64,000 bases of DNA from Brachionus rotundiformis (GCA_016802295.1 JAESIW010000137.1:3813961-3877960); one strand, 5' to 3'. Positions 26,344 to 36,640 are shown, numbered from the stretch's first letter. Numbers and translations: made by a program. The notes: generated by a model not told the origin, from the sequence alone.

Positions 26344-26996
26344 CAGTAAATTTGTAAATTTACTGGTACTTTAGTAAATCAATAAAATAACCAGTAAAAA
26401 AATTTGTTTTATTAATTTCCTGAAAAATAAAAAATTGAGTAAATTACTGAATAAAATTTAGTATATTGCTGAATTAATCAGTAAATTTGAAATTATTTAT
26501 TTATTTTTACAACTGCCATTAGCCCCGTGACATCTCGAGTTGCATAAAAGCCCTGCCTTCTTACATGAACAACGTTTTGTTAAACATCACCCAGTACAAT
26601 TACACTTAAGTATACCTTGACCACCACCAATTGATAGTTCTTTAACTGCCTGCCTAACGCTCAATTTTTTATCGAGTCTAACTTCAACACTACAATCTTT
26701 GACTAAATCAAAACTATTCCTTGCAAACAAAGTATCTAAAACAGTTGCTTCGCAGGCTAATTCATAAAGCGATTTATCATAATCAATGTCAACAATTCTG
26801 CAAATCAAGTTGCAAGCCTCACAAAGACCTCTGTCAACGTCAGGAATTGGCAAAGCAACATTATCTCCAATTGAAACTTCTGGAACGTACCTTTTACTTC
26901 TAGTGCGCATTGCCTCTGCTTGAAGGCCTTGATTAGTGCGAACAGTATTTCTAATCCCCAATAAAGTACAAATTTACGGACTTTACAAATTTACTG
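26344..26996 (-). pseudogene. integrase-type transposon relic (KRBA2/Ginger-like C-terminus)
   Basis: Minus-strand reading from about 26973 to the stop at 26497. It contains VSIGDNVALPIPDVDRG, then ATVLDTLFARNSFDLV, then QAVKELSIGGGQG followed by CNC. An in-frame TGA (26587-26589) comes next, then CLTKRCSCKKAGLLCNSRC and a final Asn-Lys. The 'VGDxVxIPIPxVDR ... LYxRNQFE ... Q..SxGGQG.xKCNCxxxC..xxCxCxKxxxxCNSxCH' layout is that of the C-terminal domain and Cys-rich tail behind the rve integrase core in KRBA2/SCAND3-like proteins derived from Ginger-type transposons. The integrase core is absent. CAGTAAATTTGTAAA at 26344-26358 is repeated inverted at 26982-26996, possibly terminal inverted repeats of a deleted element. 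Confidence 0.6.
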
Positions 26997-27500
26997 TTAC
27001 ATATATATTTTTTTAAAATTTTCATAATTTGTTTCATATAGAATCACATTCAAAACTATTTTATAAAATGATTTTAAAAATAGTTCACAAAATGAATGTA
27101 AATTTTGCGCAGCTCTGAATGGCATAGTCTTCTTTTCGGCCCTCTTGTTAGCAAATTTTAATTTTACAAATTAATTTAAAAAAAAAGAAAAATAATTATG
27201 AATGTTTTTTAGCGTTAAATATTAGTTTTTAAAAGTATATTTTATGTTTCACTTAGATTATTAATTTGGAATTCTTACTGTTTTTTAGATCTGAAATACC
27301 GAACTAATTTATTAACTTAAATTATAGGATTAATCAAATAAAAAGTTCAGTCTCTACATTATTAAGTTAAACATGTATAAACAAAATATAATTAAATACT
27401 CAGTGGTAAATATATAAAATTACTGTTAATTAAAAAAATCAGTGACTTAGATAAATGACTATTTAAAAAAGTTTTTGCATTCATTAAAATTCTAAAAAAA
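26997..27500. other. spacer sequence upstream of the WAP gene
   Basis: AT-rich. At 27130-27160 a short stretch (GTCTTCTTTTCGGCCCTCTT) resembles 2920-2940, perhaps two traces of one repeat family. The promoter of the WAP gene would lie here. Confidence 0.35.
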
Positions 27501-28002
27501 ATGAAAAGTTCATTAAAATTATTCATAATTTTCCAAGTGCTGATAATCTCGGCTTTGGGAAATCAAAATGAAAAATGTCCACAAAAAGTTTTTTCACCAA
27601 TGGTAAGATGTAGAAGACCAGAGTGTATGATAGATCAGGATTGTACTCATTTAGGCGAAAATTATGCTTGCGTAAGAAATAAAATTTCAAAAAAAGAACA
27701 ATAAAATATAATTTTTAAAGTGTGCCTTAGATCAATGTACTAGAAAATGCGTCAATTTAAATCCAACAGCTGTTGATATTAAAGGAGTTTGCTTAAATGA
27801 AAGATTGAGAATAAAAGGACCAACAAGGTGCATATCGAGTTGTGTTTTTGATAGTGACTGTCCTCAAGACAAGAATCCTCAAAAATGCGTAAAATAATTC
27901 TATATAAATTAACTTTTGTTTGATTTTAGATTTTTTTAGTGTACTGACAAAAGTGGATGTAACTCTTGTACAGACAAGTTTTTACCAACAGTTTCATTTT
28001 GA
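27501..28002 (+). CDS. secreted protein with two WAP (four-disulfide-core) domains
   Basis: Three exons: 27501-27671, 27721-27888 and 27940-28002 (introns 49 and 51 bp, both phase 0), 133 aa. It starts with a signal peptide of about 20 residues (KLFIIFQVLIISALG). Each domain has eight cysteines in WAP order. Domain 1 includes CPQ, VRC, PEC, a C-x5-C step, then the adjacent CC pair, C-x4-C and C-x3-C. Domain 2 repeats this with GVC, TRC, SSC, SDC, QKC joined to CTDKSGC and NSC. Both introns fall exactly between the adjacent fifth and sixth cysteines. WAP proteins are typically extracellular protease inhibitors or antimicrobial factors; which applies here is unknown. The gene lies in the unique spacer of the inverted duplication. 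Confidence 0.85.
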
Positions 28003-28361
28003 GATTACGGAGGATATAAAATTAAAGTCTTTTAAATATTATATTTAAAAAAATAATTGCTAATAAAGAAAATAAATTTTTGAATTCAATTTTTCAAATT
28101 TTACAATAACTTTTAGGGAAAATTTAATATACAACATGATTGTAACAATTGACTTAATATGTGTAAGATATTATTTTTCCAGTAAGAAAAAAAACAATTT
28201 TAAAAAAAAATATTTATAATTTATCTATTTGTTTAACTATCTTGAACTATTTCTGAATTTAAAATAAAATAAAAACTAAAAAAAATTTATTTGAAATAAA
28301 ATTAAAAAAACGTAAAATAAATTAAAAATCGTATTTATTCTGTTTTCAAAAAAAATTATAA
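28003..28361. other. AT-rich spacer DNA
   Basis: 3' flank of the WAP gene with several AATAAA-like hexamers; no other feature seen. Confidence 0.4.
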
Positions 28362-28566
28362 TTAACACTAGAAGACCCGACGGGTTTTTAGACCCATTTT
28401 TTTAAATTTCAAATCTCAATATCTTTTGAATCCGGAAACAGAATTTAATATTGTGTATTTTATTTTATAGATTTATGGAGACTTTATTGTTGCTATTCTA
28501 TGATAATTTCTTTAAAAATTAGTTTTTAAATTTTTGTCATTTTTTGGTCGGGCTTTCTAGTGTTAA
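28362..28566. mobile_element. piggyBac-like MITE, copy 1
   Basis: A 197-bp element (28366-28562) bounded on both sides by TTAA, the piggyBac target site. The 15-bp terminal inverted repeats are CACTAGAAGACCCGA on the left and the reverse complement of CACTAGAAAGCCCGA on the right (13/15 matching). There is no coding capacity. A second copy is at 47656-47870. Both share the interior through to the right-hand end TTGGTCGGGCTTTCTAGTG. Assignment to piggyBac rests on the TTAA duplication and short TIRs. Confidence 0.85.
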
Positions 28567-28794
28567 GTAATAAGACTTTAGTAATTTGGTTTTTAGCTAA
28601 CTAGTTATCATTTAAAAATCGTACTATTAATCAGTAAATAATTAATAAAAAGTTAACTTCATATATTAATACATATAAATACTATTAAAATAAAAACCTA
28701 AGAGATAAAAGTAGTAGTGTAATGTTGTAGGAAACGCTTGTTTCGAAGAAGTTGAGCACGTATTTGGCCCACTTTAACAGCCTACGAGCAATTA

Positions 28795-29192
28795 TTATTG
28801 TAGCATCTTGTCAATTCTCATTTTGAAGATTCTAGTGATGGTCACGCACTTTTTTACTTCATCCAGAGCGTTCCAATATCCTGTTGTTCGATTTGTGAAA
28901 AAGTTGTGTCTCACTCCACAATTGCGGACAAGCTGTCGTTGGATTGCCATACGACAAGTTCTGGTATTCCCAGCTGGGCTATCTAGACCATCCGAGACCA
29001 GCTTTTGATATCCATTAATAAATCTTACTTGATCATGACACCTTGCCAAATAATTTCTCAAATTCCAAATAAATATTAATTAAAATAAAATCCTAAGATA
29101 TAAAAATCTATTTATTATTTTTTAAAAACATATAATATGAAATAAACCCAGATTCGTCAAAGAAGCTTTCAACTTTATAATACAAAAATTTA
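28795..29192 (-). mobile_element. internally deleted LINE copy
   Basis: Minus strand. At 29061-29192 it repeats in direct orientation the RT-upstream fragment at 29541-29672, including a degenerate DFxKAF motif (EFEKLFGKV). The sequence then jumps straight to the ORF2 C-terminal tail, which reads VRFINGYQKLVSDG, then RHNFFTNRTTGYWNALDEV and IFKMRIDKML. The 'FFTNR..xxWNxL...FKxRxD' signature is the common C-terminus of Jockey/CR1-like LINEs. Everything between the second RT motif and the tail (including the catalytic YADD) is missing. An 88-codon frame from 29061 is the remaining open piece. Confidence 0.7.
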
Positions 29193-29464
29193 TTATTGAT
29201 TTACTAAAGTACCAGTAAATTTACAAATTTACTGATTTTACAAATTTACGTATATATTAAACTCAATTGAATTACTAATTTTTTAATAATTATTTCTGAA
29301 AAAGACATGGAAAAGAAAAATCTAGAATTGATCCAATCAAAGACTTTAGAGGTTTCCTAAAGTGTCATTATTGAGGCACCATTTTCTATTTAACAAGATT
29401 TTAATTATAATATTTTAGCCTTGAGTTTAACGTTTTAATCTATTTCATAATAAATAACTGATAT

Positions 29465-29675
29465 GAGTAATTATGGAGGGCCATCAGCCGCCAGCTAAAC
29501 GAGAAGCAATTCAGGAGACTACTTGCCAAATGCTTTCTCAAAATCCAAATAAATATTAATTAAAATAAAATCCTAAGATATAAAAATCTATTTATTATTT
29601 TTTAAAAACATATAATATGAAATAAACCCAGATTCGTCAAAGAAGCTTTCAACTTTATATTACAAAAATTTATTT
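29465..29675 (-). mobile_element. LINE reverse-transcriptase relic (right arm)
   Basis: Inverted copy of 25920-26110 with the same DFEKAFGK trace. It differs near the motif end (GGCAAGTAGTCTCC here against GGCAAGGTGTCTCC in the left arm, read in LINE orientation). Confidence 0.6.
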
Positions 29676-30480
29676 AATTAAAAATATTGATTAAGAATTA
29701 GAAAAAGGTTGAAATACATGATAGTAAAAGTCGTATGAATGTAATAAAATTTTAAAAATGTTATATTAATTTGTACATTTGATGTTCTCATTTACTGCTT
29801 TTAAATTTGGTAGATATTAATTAAGAAAAGAAAAATAATTTTGATAGATAAGATAAATTTTTAAAAAATATGAATATTTCAAAAATGGAACTAAAAGAAA
29901 CTAATTATAAAAATTAGTTAAAATAAAATATATTTAGCTCAGATGTTGAAAATGACCGTAATTATTCTGTTATTTTACGTAATGACTTTAGAATGTCATT
30001 ATAAAATAATGCTCCATTCAAGTAAAAGATGCAACAGTTGCTTAGATTAATTTCTTGGTATCTCACTTTGAATAAAAGAATATTAAGTAAATGCTAAATC
30101 TATTTTTTTAAATTGAATTAAAATTAAATTGTAATTGTGGATGAAAAGAGCCGAGAATTGATCTTTGGTGGTATTTATGTATAAATAGCCACACTATTTT
30201 TCGCTTTGTCCAACATTGCTTGGTTTTTTTGATCAAACTGTGAAAATTATTCAAACATTGTGAAAAATTATCCACTACTGGTTGCTTATTGTTTGTCAAA
30301 TCTTAATAGGAAAAATAAATTTTCATAGCTATCTGAAATACCAATCTGCAAGTGGTCAATCATTTAATTAATTAATCAATCAATTAAATATACAAATATT
30401 TTCCTTATCTAATTATTTATCTATTCTATTGAGTATTTAAGCCAACTCTATATACTACTATTCACTAAAAAATAATTAAA
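29676..30480. other. RASSF upstream region (right-arm copy)
   Basis: Mirror of 25098-25919. AT-rich and probably contains the RASSF promoter; no separate gene is supported. Confidence 0.5.
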
Positions 30481-31371
30481 ATGGACCAAATAAGAATAAA
30501 TGTAAATGGAGTTCAAAAATTGGCATCTGGTCTTACCAAAGAAACAACTGTACAAGATATTAAATTTGCCATGTTGTACTCATCGGTATCTTCGTTCAGT
30601 CCGCAAACTCTGAACGAGTATGGTTTGTTTGAACAATGGCAGTCTAATGAACGACTATTGGAACCAAATGTAAAATTTTACAAAATTATCAAAATGTGGA
30701 AACAAGTACCTGGTGATCAGTTGTCTCAAGTTAAATTCCTAATTAAAAAGAAGCATTCGAAAATCTCCATCAAACATTCAGAGTTAAATAGAGAATTCAA
30801 GTTGTGTTCATTGTCACCAAGTGTGCAAAAGTCTTGGAATAGAAATAAGTCCTCGTATGTAAAAAAACAAATGCAAAAATTGGACCAACAAGATGCAATT
30901 TCTGTCAATTCGATACCAAGTTCTGCTTGGTCATCATCAAACGAAGATAGTGATGATGAATGTTTTGAACGAAAAAGATATGCCAGTGTGAGACGAACAT
31001 ACAAAAGTCGTAGTTCTTCAGTCAAAAGAATGGTTGACAATTCGGACAAGCAAAAGAAAACCAAAATAGAAGAACTGAATCAATTGAAAAATGAATTGAA
31101 TCAAATTAAGCTAGACTTGGTAAAAATTAAACAAACCAATTGCTCACTTGATACAATGAAAAATCGACTAAAACAAATAGACAATTTGATTTTGATCAAG
31201 AGCTCTTTGATTTCATCTTTGGAAAAGGAATTACAGCGATTGAGTTCAATCAACCAAGCCAAATTGACTCTTTCATCTTCCAATTCAGCTTCTTCAATAA
31301 GCTCAACAGACACTGGCATCAGTTCTGCTCATTCAGATGACGACGAAACCTGTTTTCAAACACTTGTATAG
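30481..31371 (+). CDS. N-terminal RASSF protein (RASSF9/10-like), right-arm copy
   Basis: A 296-aa single-exon protein with the same domain order as 24207-25097: N-terminal Ras-association domain, basic Ser-rich middle, coiled coil at about residues 200-265, Ser-rich C-terminus with an acidic end. It differs from the other copy at three residues. One is a Thr/Ile change shortly after the RA domain (HSKIS here). The other two lie just after the coiled coil (SSINQAKL here, SSMNQAKW there). It lies convergent with CEP162 on the right flank, which is presumably the ancestral order. Both copies are intact, so the organism may carry two active genes, unless the palindrome is an assembly product. 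Confidence 0.87.
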   Translation: MDQIRINVNGVQKLASGLTKETTVQDIKFAMLYSSVSSFSPQTLNEYGLFEQWQSNERLLEPNVKFYKIIKMWKQVPGDQLSQVKFLIKKKHSKISIKHSELNREFKLCSLSPSVQKSWNRNKSSYVKKQMQKLDQQDAISVNSIPSSAWSSSNEDSDDECFERKRYASVRRTYKSRSSSVKRMVDNSDKQKKTKIEELNQLKNELNQIKLDLVKIKQTNCSLDTMKNRLKQIDNLILIKSSLISSLEKELQRLSSINQAKLTLSSSNSASSISSTDTGISSAHSDDDETCFQTLV

Positions 31372-32087
31372 AATTTTTACAATTTTTACCAATTTTTGAA
31401 TTATATTTATTTTCATATTAATAAATATTATTATTAAAATAATTTTATCTTTTCTAAAATTTTTATTAATTAATTATCATCATTTATCATTTTGACTGAA
31501 TAATTCTGGTTTTCCAATTAGACAAAAAAAAATGACTAGCATCTAGAAGATAATATTACTTCAATAAAAATTATCATTTTCGAATCGAATTAATTTTTGA
31601 TTTTCTTTCTTTTGCAATGATATTATTTTTTACAACTCAATATGAAATTAATAAAACTGGATTGTTAAAAGAAATTGAATCAGCGTCAGAAAAGCCCTTT
31701 AGCAATCCCTATTTTAATTTCTGGGATAAGCCACCGTAGCTTATTATTATTATAATTTTATAAATAAAAAAAATATTTAATTTATTTAAATTTAATTTCC
31801 ACATTCCTCCTAAACAAAAATTTTAATTTTATTTAGGCGATTTTTGGTCAATCTAAAACTACTTGGCTTAATTCAAATTAATTAAATAAGTTTAAAAAAA
31901 AAATTTATTTCATTTGAGTTATCTATTTAATTAAAAATCAAAAAAATATAAAAAAAATTCAAATAATCTTAATTTTAATATTTACCCAGTATATTTTCAA
32001 ATACAATTCCAATTTGTCAAATGAAAAACATCAAGTTTTTATTTTTATTTCATTATTAAATAAAAAATTTAAATCTATTTAATAGAA
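31372..32087. other. convergent 3' intergenic region (right-arm copy)
   Basis: Spacer between the RASSF stop and the CEP162 stop. AT-rich, mirror of 23487-24206, no gene. Polyadenylation-type hexamers occur for both genes. Confidence 0.6.
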
Positions 32088-35000
32088 TTATTTATTTAAA
32101 GATTGTAGTATCCTTAGCATTGTGTCAAGCTCGTTTCTGAATTTATCAATTTCATTATTTTTTATTTTTAGCTGATTTTCATAAAATGCTGCACATTTTC
32201 TTAACTCGTCACTATCGGAACCTTCTTCTCCACCAACTGACAATCTCTCAACCAAATTTTCATAATAAACACATTTCTGGCTTAGTTCCTTATTCATTTG
32301 TGCAAGTTTCACAATTTTAGTCTGATTTTCGTTACTCTTCTTACAAGCTTCAATTAGCAATCTGAATTTGATCGGATCTTCAAAAATTGATTCACCATCG
32401 ATTCCATTTAAGACAATCTTGGCTCCAGTAAATGCACCAATTAATTTTTCCATTTCAGATGAATGTTTTTTGTTTAAATCTTCACATTTTTTTAAATGTA
32501 AATTTTTTATCTGTTCAAATTTGTGCTCAAAGTCTCTTTCTTTCAAAACAAGCTCATTTTCTTTTTTACAAAGTTTTATTTTAAGATTTTCCATTTCTGA
32601 GTACACTTGACGCATAGAATCCAACTCTGAACTATCGACCACTTTTTCCTGCTTCAGCACAAACTCAGATGGTTGGTAATTTTTTTTATTTGAACTTTTA
32701 ACCAACTCTAGTTCTCTTTCTTTCTCAGAAATTTTATCTTCCAAGTTCTTGACTGAATTTCTCAAATTTTGATTCAAATTCTCCAAATTTTTTATCTTTT
32801 CGTAATTTTCTTGGTCCATTTTTTTCACCAAAGGACTCAAATCTCGATCACGTGATACTATTCCTGATTCTTGGTCGCGTAACTTTTTGTACATAAACAT
32901 TTTCTGGTTCCACATGCGACTTAAACGTTCCATGTCCATACTTTTGTCCTTTAATTTGATCTCTAGGTCTTCAATGCGCTTCTCGTAGTAATCGATGCTT
33001 AAATTGATAGGACTTGGGTCATTTTTTTTTGTTTGTCGTAGCTTTTTTACAACCAAATCCAATTCTTGCAGTTGTTTTTTGAGCCTGGTTGTTTCTCTAA
33101 CAAAGTCCGGGCTTGTTTTGTTCATTTGAATTTTTTGAATTTTGTCATTTAAATTTTTAATTTGTTTGTTCTTTTCATCAATTATTTTTACATCAAGTTC
33201 AATTTGCCTCTGATTTTTTTCATAAAAATCAACAATTTTTTTTAAATCTATATTTTCGTCACTTAGCCATTTAATTTTCTTGTCCTTCTCACTGTCCAAA
33301 CAAGTTTCCTCTTTGACCGGAAGTATAACCTTGGAGACGTTTTCTAAGGACTTATTATCCTCAATAAAATTCTCTTTTTTATTGTCTCCTTCAAGCCTTT
33401 CTTGAATCAGGCCCAACTTAAGCTGCTTTTTTTCCTCTTCAAGCTCTGAGACTTGCTTTTGAGTGTTATGTTTTACTTTCTTTATTTCATTATAAAGTCT
33501 TTCATTTTCTATCTGATATCCTTTCATAAGATCTTCTTGTTCTTTAAGCGATTTTTCAAGAAGCTCTATTTTGTTTTTTTGGTCCTGGATTATTTTTGCA
33601 TCTTCTCCGTCCAGCGCCTCGTTCACTTCAAACGTCACTCTTTTTTTGAAATTTTCATTGAATTTTTCGTTCAACTTTAAATTAAGATTTTGATTTAAAT
33701 TTAATTATTGATAATAAACATATTTTTCAAATAATTATTTATATATTTATTTAATTAAAAAATATTGATATTAACATGTTGATGTATTCTGCTCTGATTT
33801 CTGAAGCACCAGCCAGATTCAGGACTAATTATTGGTAAAATTCTTTACAATTTAGTCTTTTAGAAAAATTGTTGTTGCCTTAATTTGGAATACTGTGAAT
33901 AAATTACTTCATTATTTAATTTGTGAGTCAGAAAAAGTAAAGATAAATTGAGTGAAATTGTTTTGAAAAATATCCTATTTTCCTTTTTTTTTAATAATTT
34001 TTGGTAATAACTTAGAAACAGACCTAAAATATCTCACTCAATTTTTTAAAATATTATTTATGTTATTATCTCATTCGAGCATGCTGTACAGCAAGCTAAA
34101 ACAAGCGACAAAGAACATTCAACCCGTGCTAAAAGACTAAGACTAGTGCCAAGACTTCTAGTTATGAATGAATGATCAAATAGGGTAATCACGGGTTTAG
34201 GTTTGGAACAAACTCTGAAATTCTTAATTTAATGCATTACCAAGACTAATTTTTAAAATTACGCATTTGGTGCAGCATCAAAAATCAAACAAAAATGTAA
34301 AAAAATGAATTCTCTATTAATTAGATTTTTTTGAAAAAAAAATTAAAAAAAATTTTTTTTTCTGAATTTTTACAACAATAATACAGCACCAGAATTTTTG
34401 TTAATAAAAATTAAATTAACGCTTTCATAATTAGAAGTGTTTTAGCATTGGGGAGATGTATTTTGGTACATGATCCAAAAGCGTGTTTTAGCTTGTGGTT
34501 ACATTTCGTATATTAAACTAACTTATTCAAAATTGTTCATAAATTAATAAATACTATCTAAAAGTTTAAAATAATGAGTTCAAAATTTTATTTTTCACTT
34601 AGCATTATTTTCTAATATCTAACTTACTTGGTTAGTAACATCCAAAAGCTTCGATCTTAACTCATTCAGTTGATTTTCATATTCTTTCCGCATATCTCTT
34701 ATTTTTAGCTCATAATCGTCAGCGCACTTAATCAGCTGATCTAATATCAATTGTGTTAAAATAGCTCTGTAAAATAATTAATTTACCTTGTAATTTTTTA
34801 ACATTTTCATTATTTTTTTGAAAATTAATATCAAAACTGTCATCTCTAAGCGAACCTAAGCTTTCAAGACCATAATTAGACTTAAAAGGTCTTAGGGTAA
34901 TGGTTGACTGATTTATTTGATTTTTTTTTACTGGTTTGCTTTTCCACGTTGTTCCATAGCCTGTGCTTTTGACATGCCTATATTTATTCGGTGGCCATTT

Positions 35001-36006
35001 AGGCTCAGATTCAATTTTGTCTATTCTAGGTTTAATTTTTATCTCTTCAATGACTCGGTCGAGAATTCTTTGCTCAAGTTCGTCTTTAACCATATTGACA
35101 GCTTGTAGATCCAAATCGAAATCATGGTCAGTATTTTTCAGATTGACTGATTGATCCAAACTTTTTGCCATCTCTTCTTCTTTTACCTGATCTTGACGAC
35201 TTTCAGAAGTGACTGTCTTGTTCATAGTGTTCAATCCGCTGTCAGTGTGAGTGGCTAAATTTCGGTAAACTTCATGAAGCTCGTCTAAGTCCTGTCTGGT
35301 TTGAGTATTCATCTTTGAATGCTGGCCTAAATCAGAACTATTCTTTACATCATTAAGTTGTTTTAAAGTCTGAGCGCCCAAAACCCCACTCTCCAAAGAA
35401 TCAATAAACATAACTTTGGACAAAAGATTCGGAGTTGTTCCAACAAGAGTTGGTTTTGGACTCGAATCCCTCATTTCTTCTGTGTCCAGCTTGTGGGCGC
35501 TTAATTTTGGAGATAACGAAGAGTGCTCAGTTGATTCTTCTCGGTCCGATTCATTTTTTTCAGTTGATTTTCGGCTCTTCAAGCTAGGGGAGCTTTTTTT
35601 GGAGTTATCATCATCAAAATCTTCTGAGTAGTTGTTTGACAAGCTCTTTTGGGATCGAGCAGTGTCATCAATTTTATCTTCGGGTTCATTAGTTTCATAT
35701 GTAGTTTTTAATTTTGGAATTTCTGGTTTTGCTTTTTTGATAAAGGATTTTGTTGAGCCAAAGCCATTTGATGATTGCTTTTCTTCTTTATCGTTCATCC
35801 ACCAGGGCTGCTGCTTTTTGAATTTACTTGAAGAAAATTCCGACTCAGATGTCTAGAAAAAAGAAATTTTTAGGTACCAATTGACAAAAATGGCCAAGCA
35901 TTACTTCATCGTTTAGAAAATTTTCAAAGTCTTCGTCATTTGTCAATGACCTGTCGCCTGGTTTCCCTTTTCTTGGTGATGAAATCGAAAAGTCTGATAA
36001 GGACAT
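32088..36006 (-). CDS. centrosomal protein CEP162 orthologue
   Basis: CEP162 binds axonemal microtubules at the distal centriole and promotes assembly of the ciliary transition zone. Four exons on the minus strand: 36006-35905, 35852-34787, 34740-34628 and 33674-32088 (introns 52, 46 and 953 bp; phases agree), 955 aa. Hallmarks from N to C: an acidic start (DEDFENFLNDE), QQPWWMNDKE, NYSEDFDDD, KVMFIDSLESG, LDELHEVYRNLATHTDSG and VKSTGYG. The long coiled coil then carries EDLMKGYQIENERLYNEIKK, YYEKRIEDLEIKLKDKSMD and the terminal EIDKFRNELDTMLRILQSL. These match the order of motifs known in vertebrate CEP162, though the protein is shorter than the roughly 1400-residue human form. The last exon begins with TTG directly after an acceptor AG, so it is not a start. 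A duplicated 3' piece sits at 22820-23486. Confidence 0.9.
34088..34500. repeat. possible MITE-like inverted repeat within a CEP162 intron
   Basis: GCAAGCTAAAACAAGCG at 34091-34107 recurs imperfectly inverted at 34481-34497 (reverse complement CACAAGCTAAAACACGC). The segment between is non-coding and sits in the only long intron of CEP162. No target-site duplication was identified. Confidence 0.25.
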
Positions 36007-36179
36007 TATTTAAGCTTAAAATCAAATCGAATATTTTTAAAATTTTTTTTAAAATGAACATTAAACATCTTTGAACTTTTAGTTGTCATGGAAACACAGT
36101 TGAAATGTTTCCTATATTGTCTTATTTGAAAATTTTTTATAAAAACAAATATTAACTTTGTTGAAAAAAACAAAAGTCA

Positions 36180-36640
36180 TGTCCATAAAAATCAAATTGG
36201 ATACTCCGATCACCAAAGATGGAACAAACATTGAGTCAATGAGTCGACACAGACTTAACAATGGGAACGGATAAAGACATTAAGAAAAAACTTGCAAAAG
36301 CAAAAGGAGCATTTGGCATTTTGTAGCATTTTAATTTCCAGACTCACCAAGGAAACAATAATCAATATATATAACAAAATAGCAAAAGCTACACTGATGT
36401 ACCGAAACCAATGCTGGGAAGTGTCTGAGTTGGATAGAAAAAGCCTAAAAACTTGCCACACAGGTATCCTCAGAAGGATTCTTGGAATACACTGGCCTGA
36501 AACATTTTCAAATTATGAGCTATGCAAAGAAATAAGTCAGAGCCATTGAGTCAATGTATCAAGAACAAAAGACTGCAATGGCTTGTGAATGTACTTAGAA
36601 TGAATAAAATAAGAATACCAAACAAAGCTCCATAACTCCA
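36180..36640 (+). mobile_element. LINE ORF2 3' relic (RTE/Nimb-like)
   Basis: Reading frames fit the region after the RT domain: KIKLDTPITKDGTNIESM, then TDKDIKKKLAKAKGAFGIL, SRLTKETIINIYNKIAKATL, LKTCHTGILRRILGIHWPET and KRLQWLVNVLRMNKIRIP. This order (KxRIxKAxGAF, then CLRRILxIxWPD, then RxRWxxHVLRM) is typical of many animal RTE-type or related LINEs. At least two frameshifts and stops break it. Confidence 0.75.

Larger units (their letters stand above)
22820..26385. repeat. left arm of a large inverted duplication
   Basis: This 3.57 kb segment is the reverse complement of 29193-32754. Compared by eye, coding parts differ at only a few positions (three amino acids in the 296-aa RASSF protein). 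Non-coding parts differ by scattered substitutions and short indels, for example about 6 bp missing on the right near 31721 and extra A residues near 31525. At the outer edge identity begins at AGTCAAGAAC (22820) and is lost immediately to its left. At the inner edge it ends in AATCAATAA (26385). Because the left edge cuts the CEP162 reading frame while the right flank continues into the complete gene, the left arm is the derived copy. Confidence 0.93.
29193..32754. repeat. right arm of the large inverted duplication
   Basis: Reverse complement of 22820-26385 and the likely source copy, since its outer edge continues without interruption through the CEP162 exon. Its inner edge abuts an extra direct copy of the LINE fragment (29061-29192), so the homology boundary lies in repeated DNA. 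Confidence 0.93.

Noticed and set aside
33672..33674. Apparent start of a separate 528-aa coiled-coil protein
   Set aside because: The codon is TTG immediately after an acceptor AG. The phase and homology join it to upstream exons of CEP162.
36292..36549. 85-codon hypothetical protein
   Set aside because: Part of the LINE relic at 36180-36640; the start lies inside the element and the flanking frames continue the homology.
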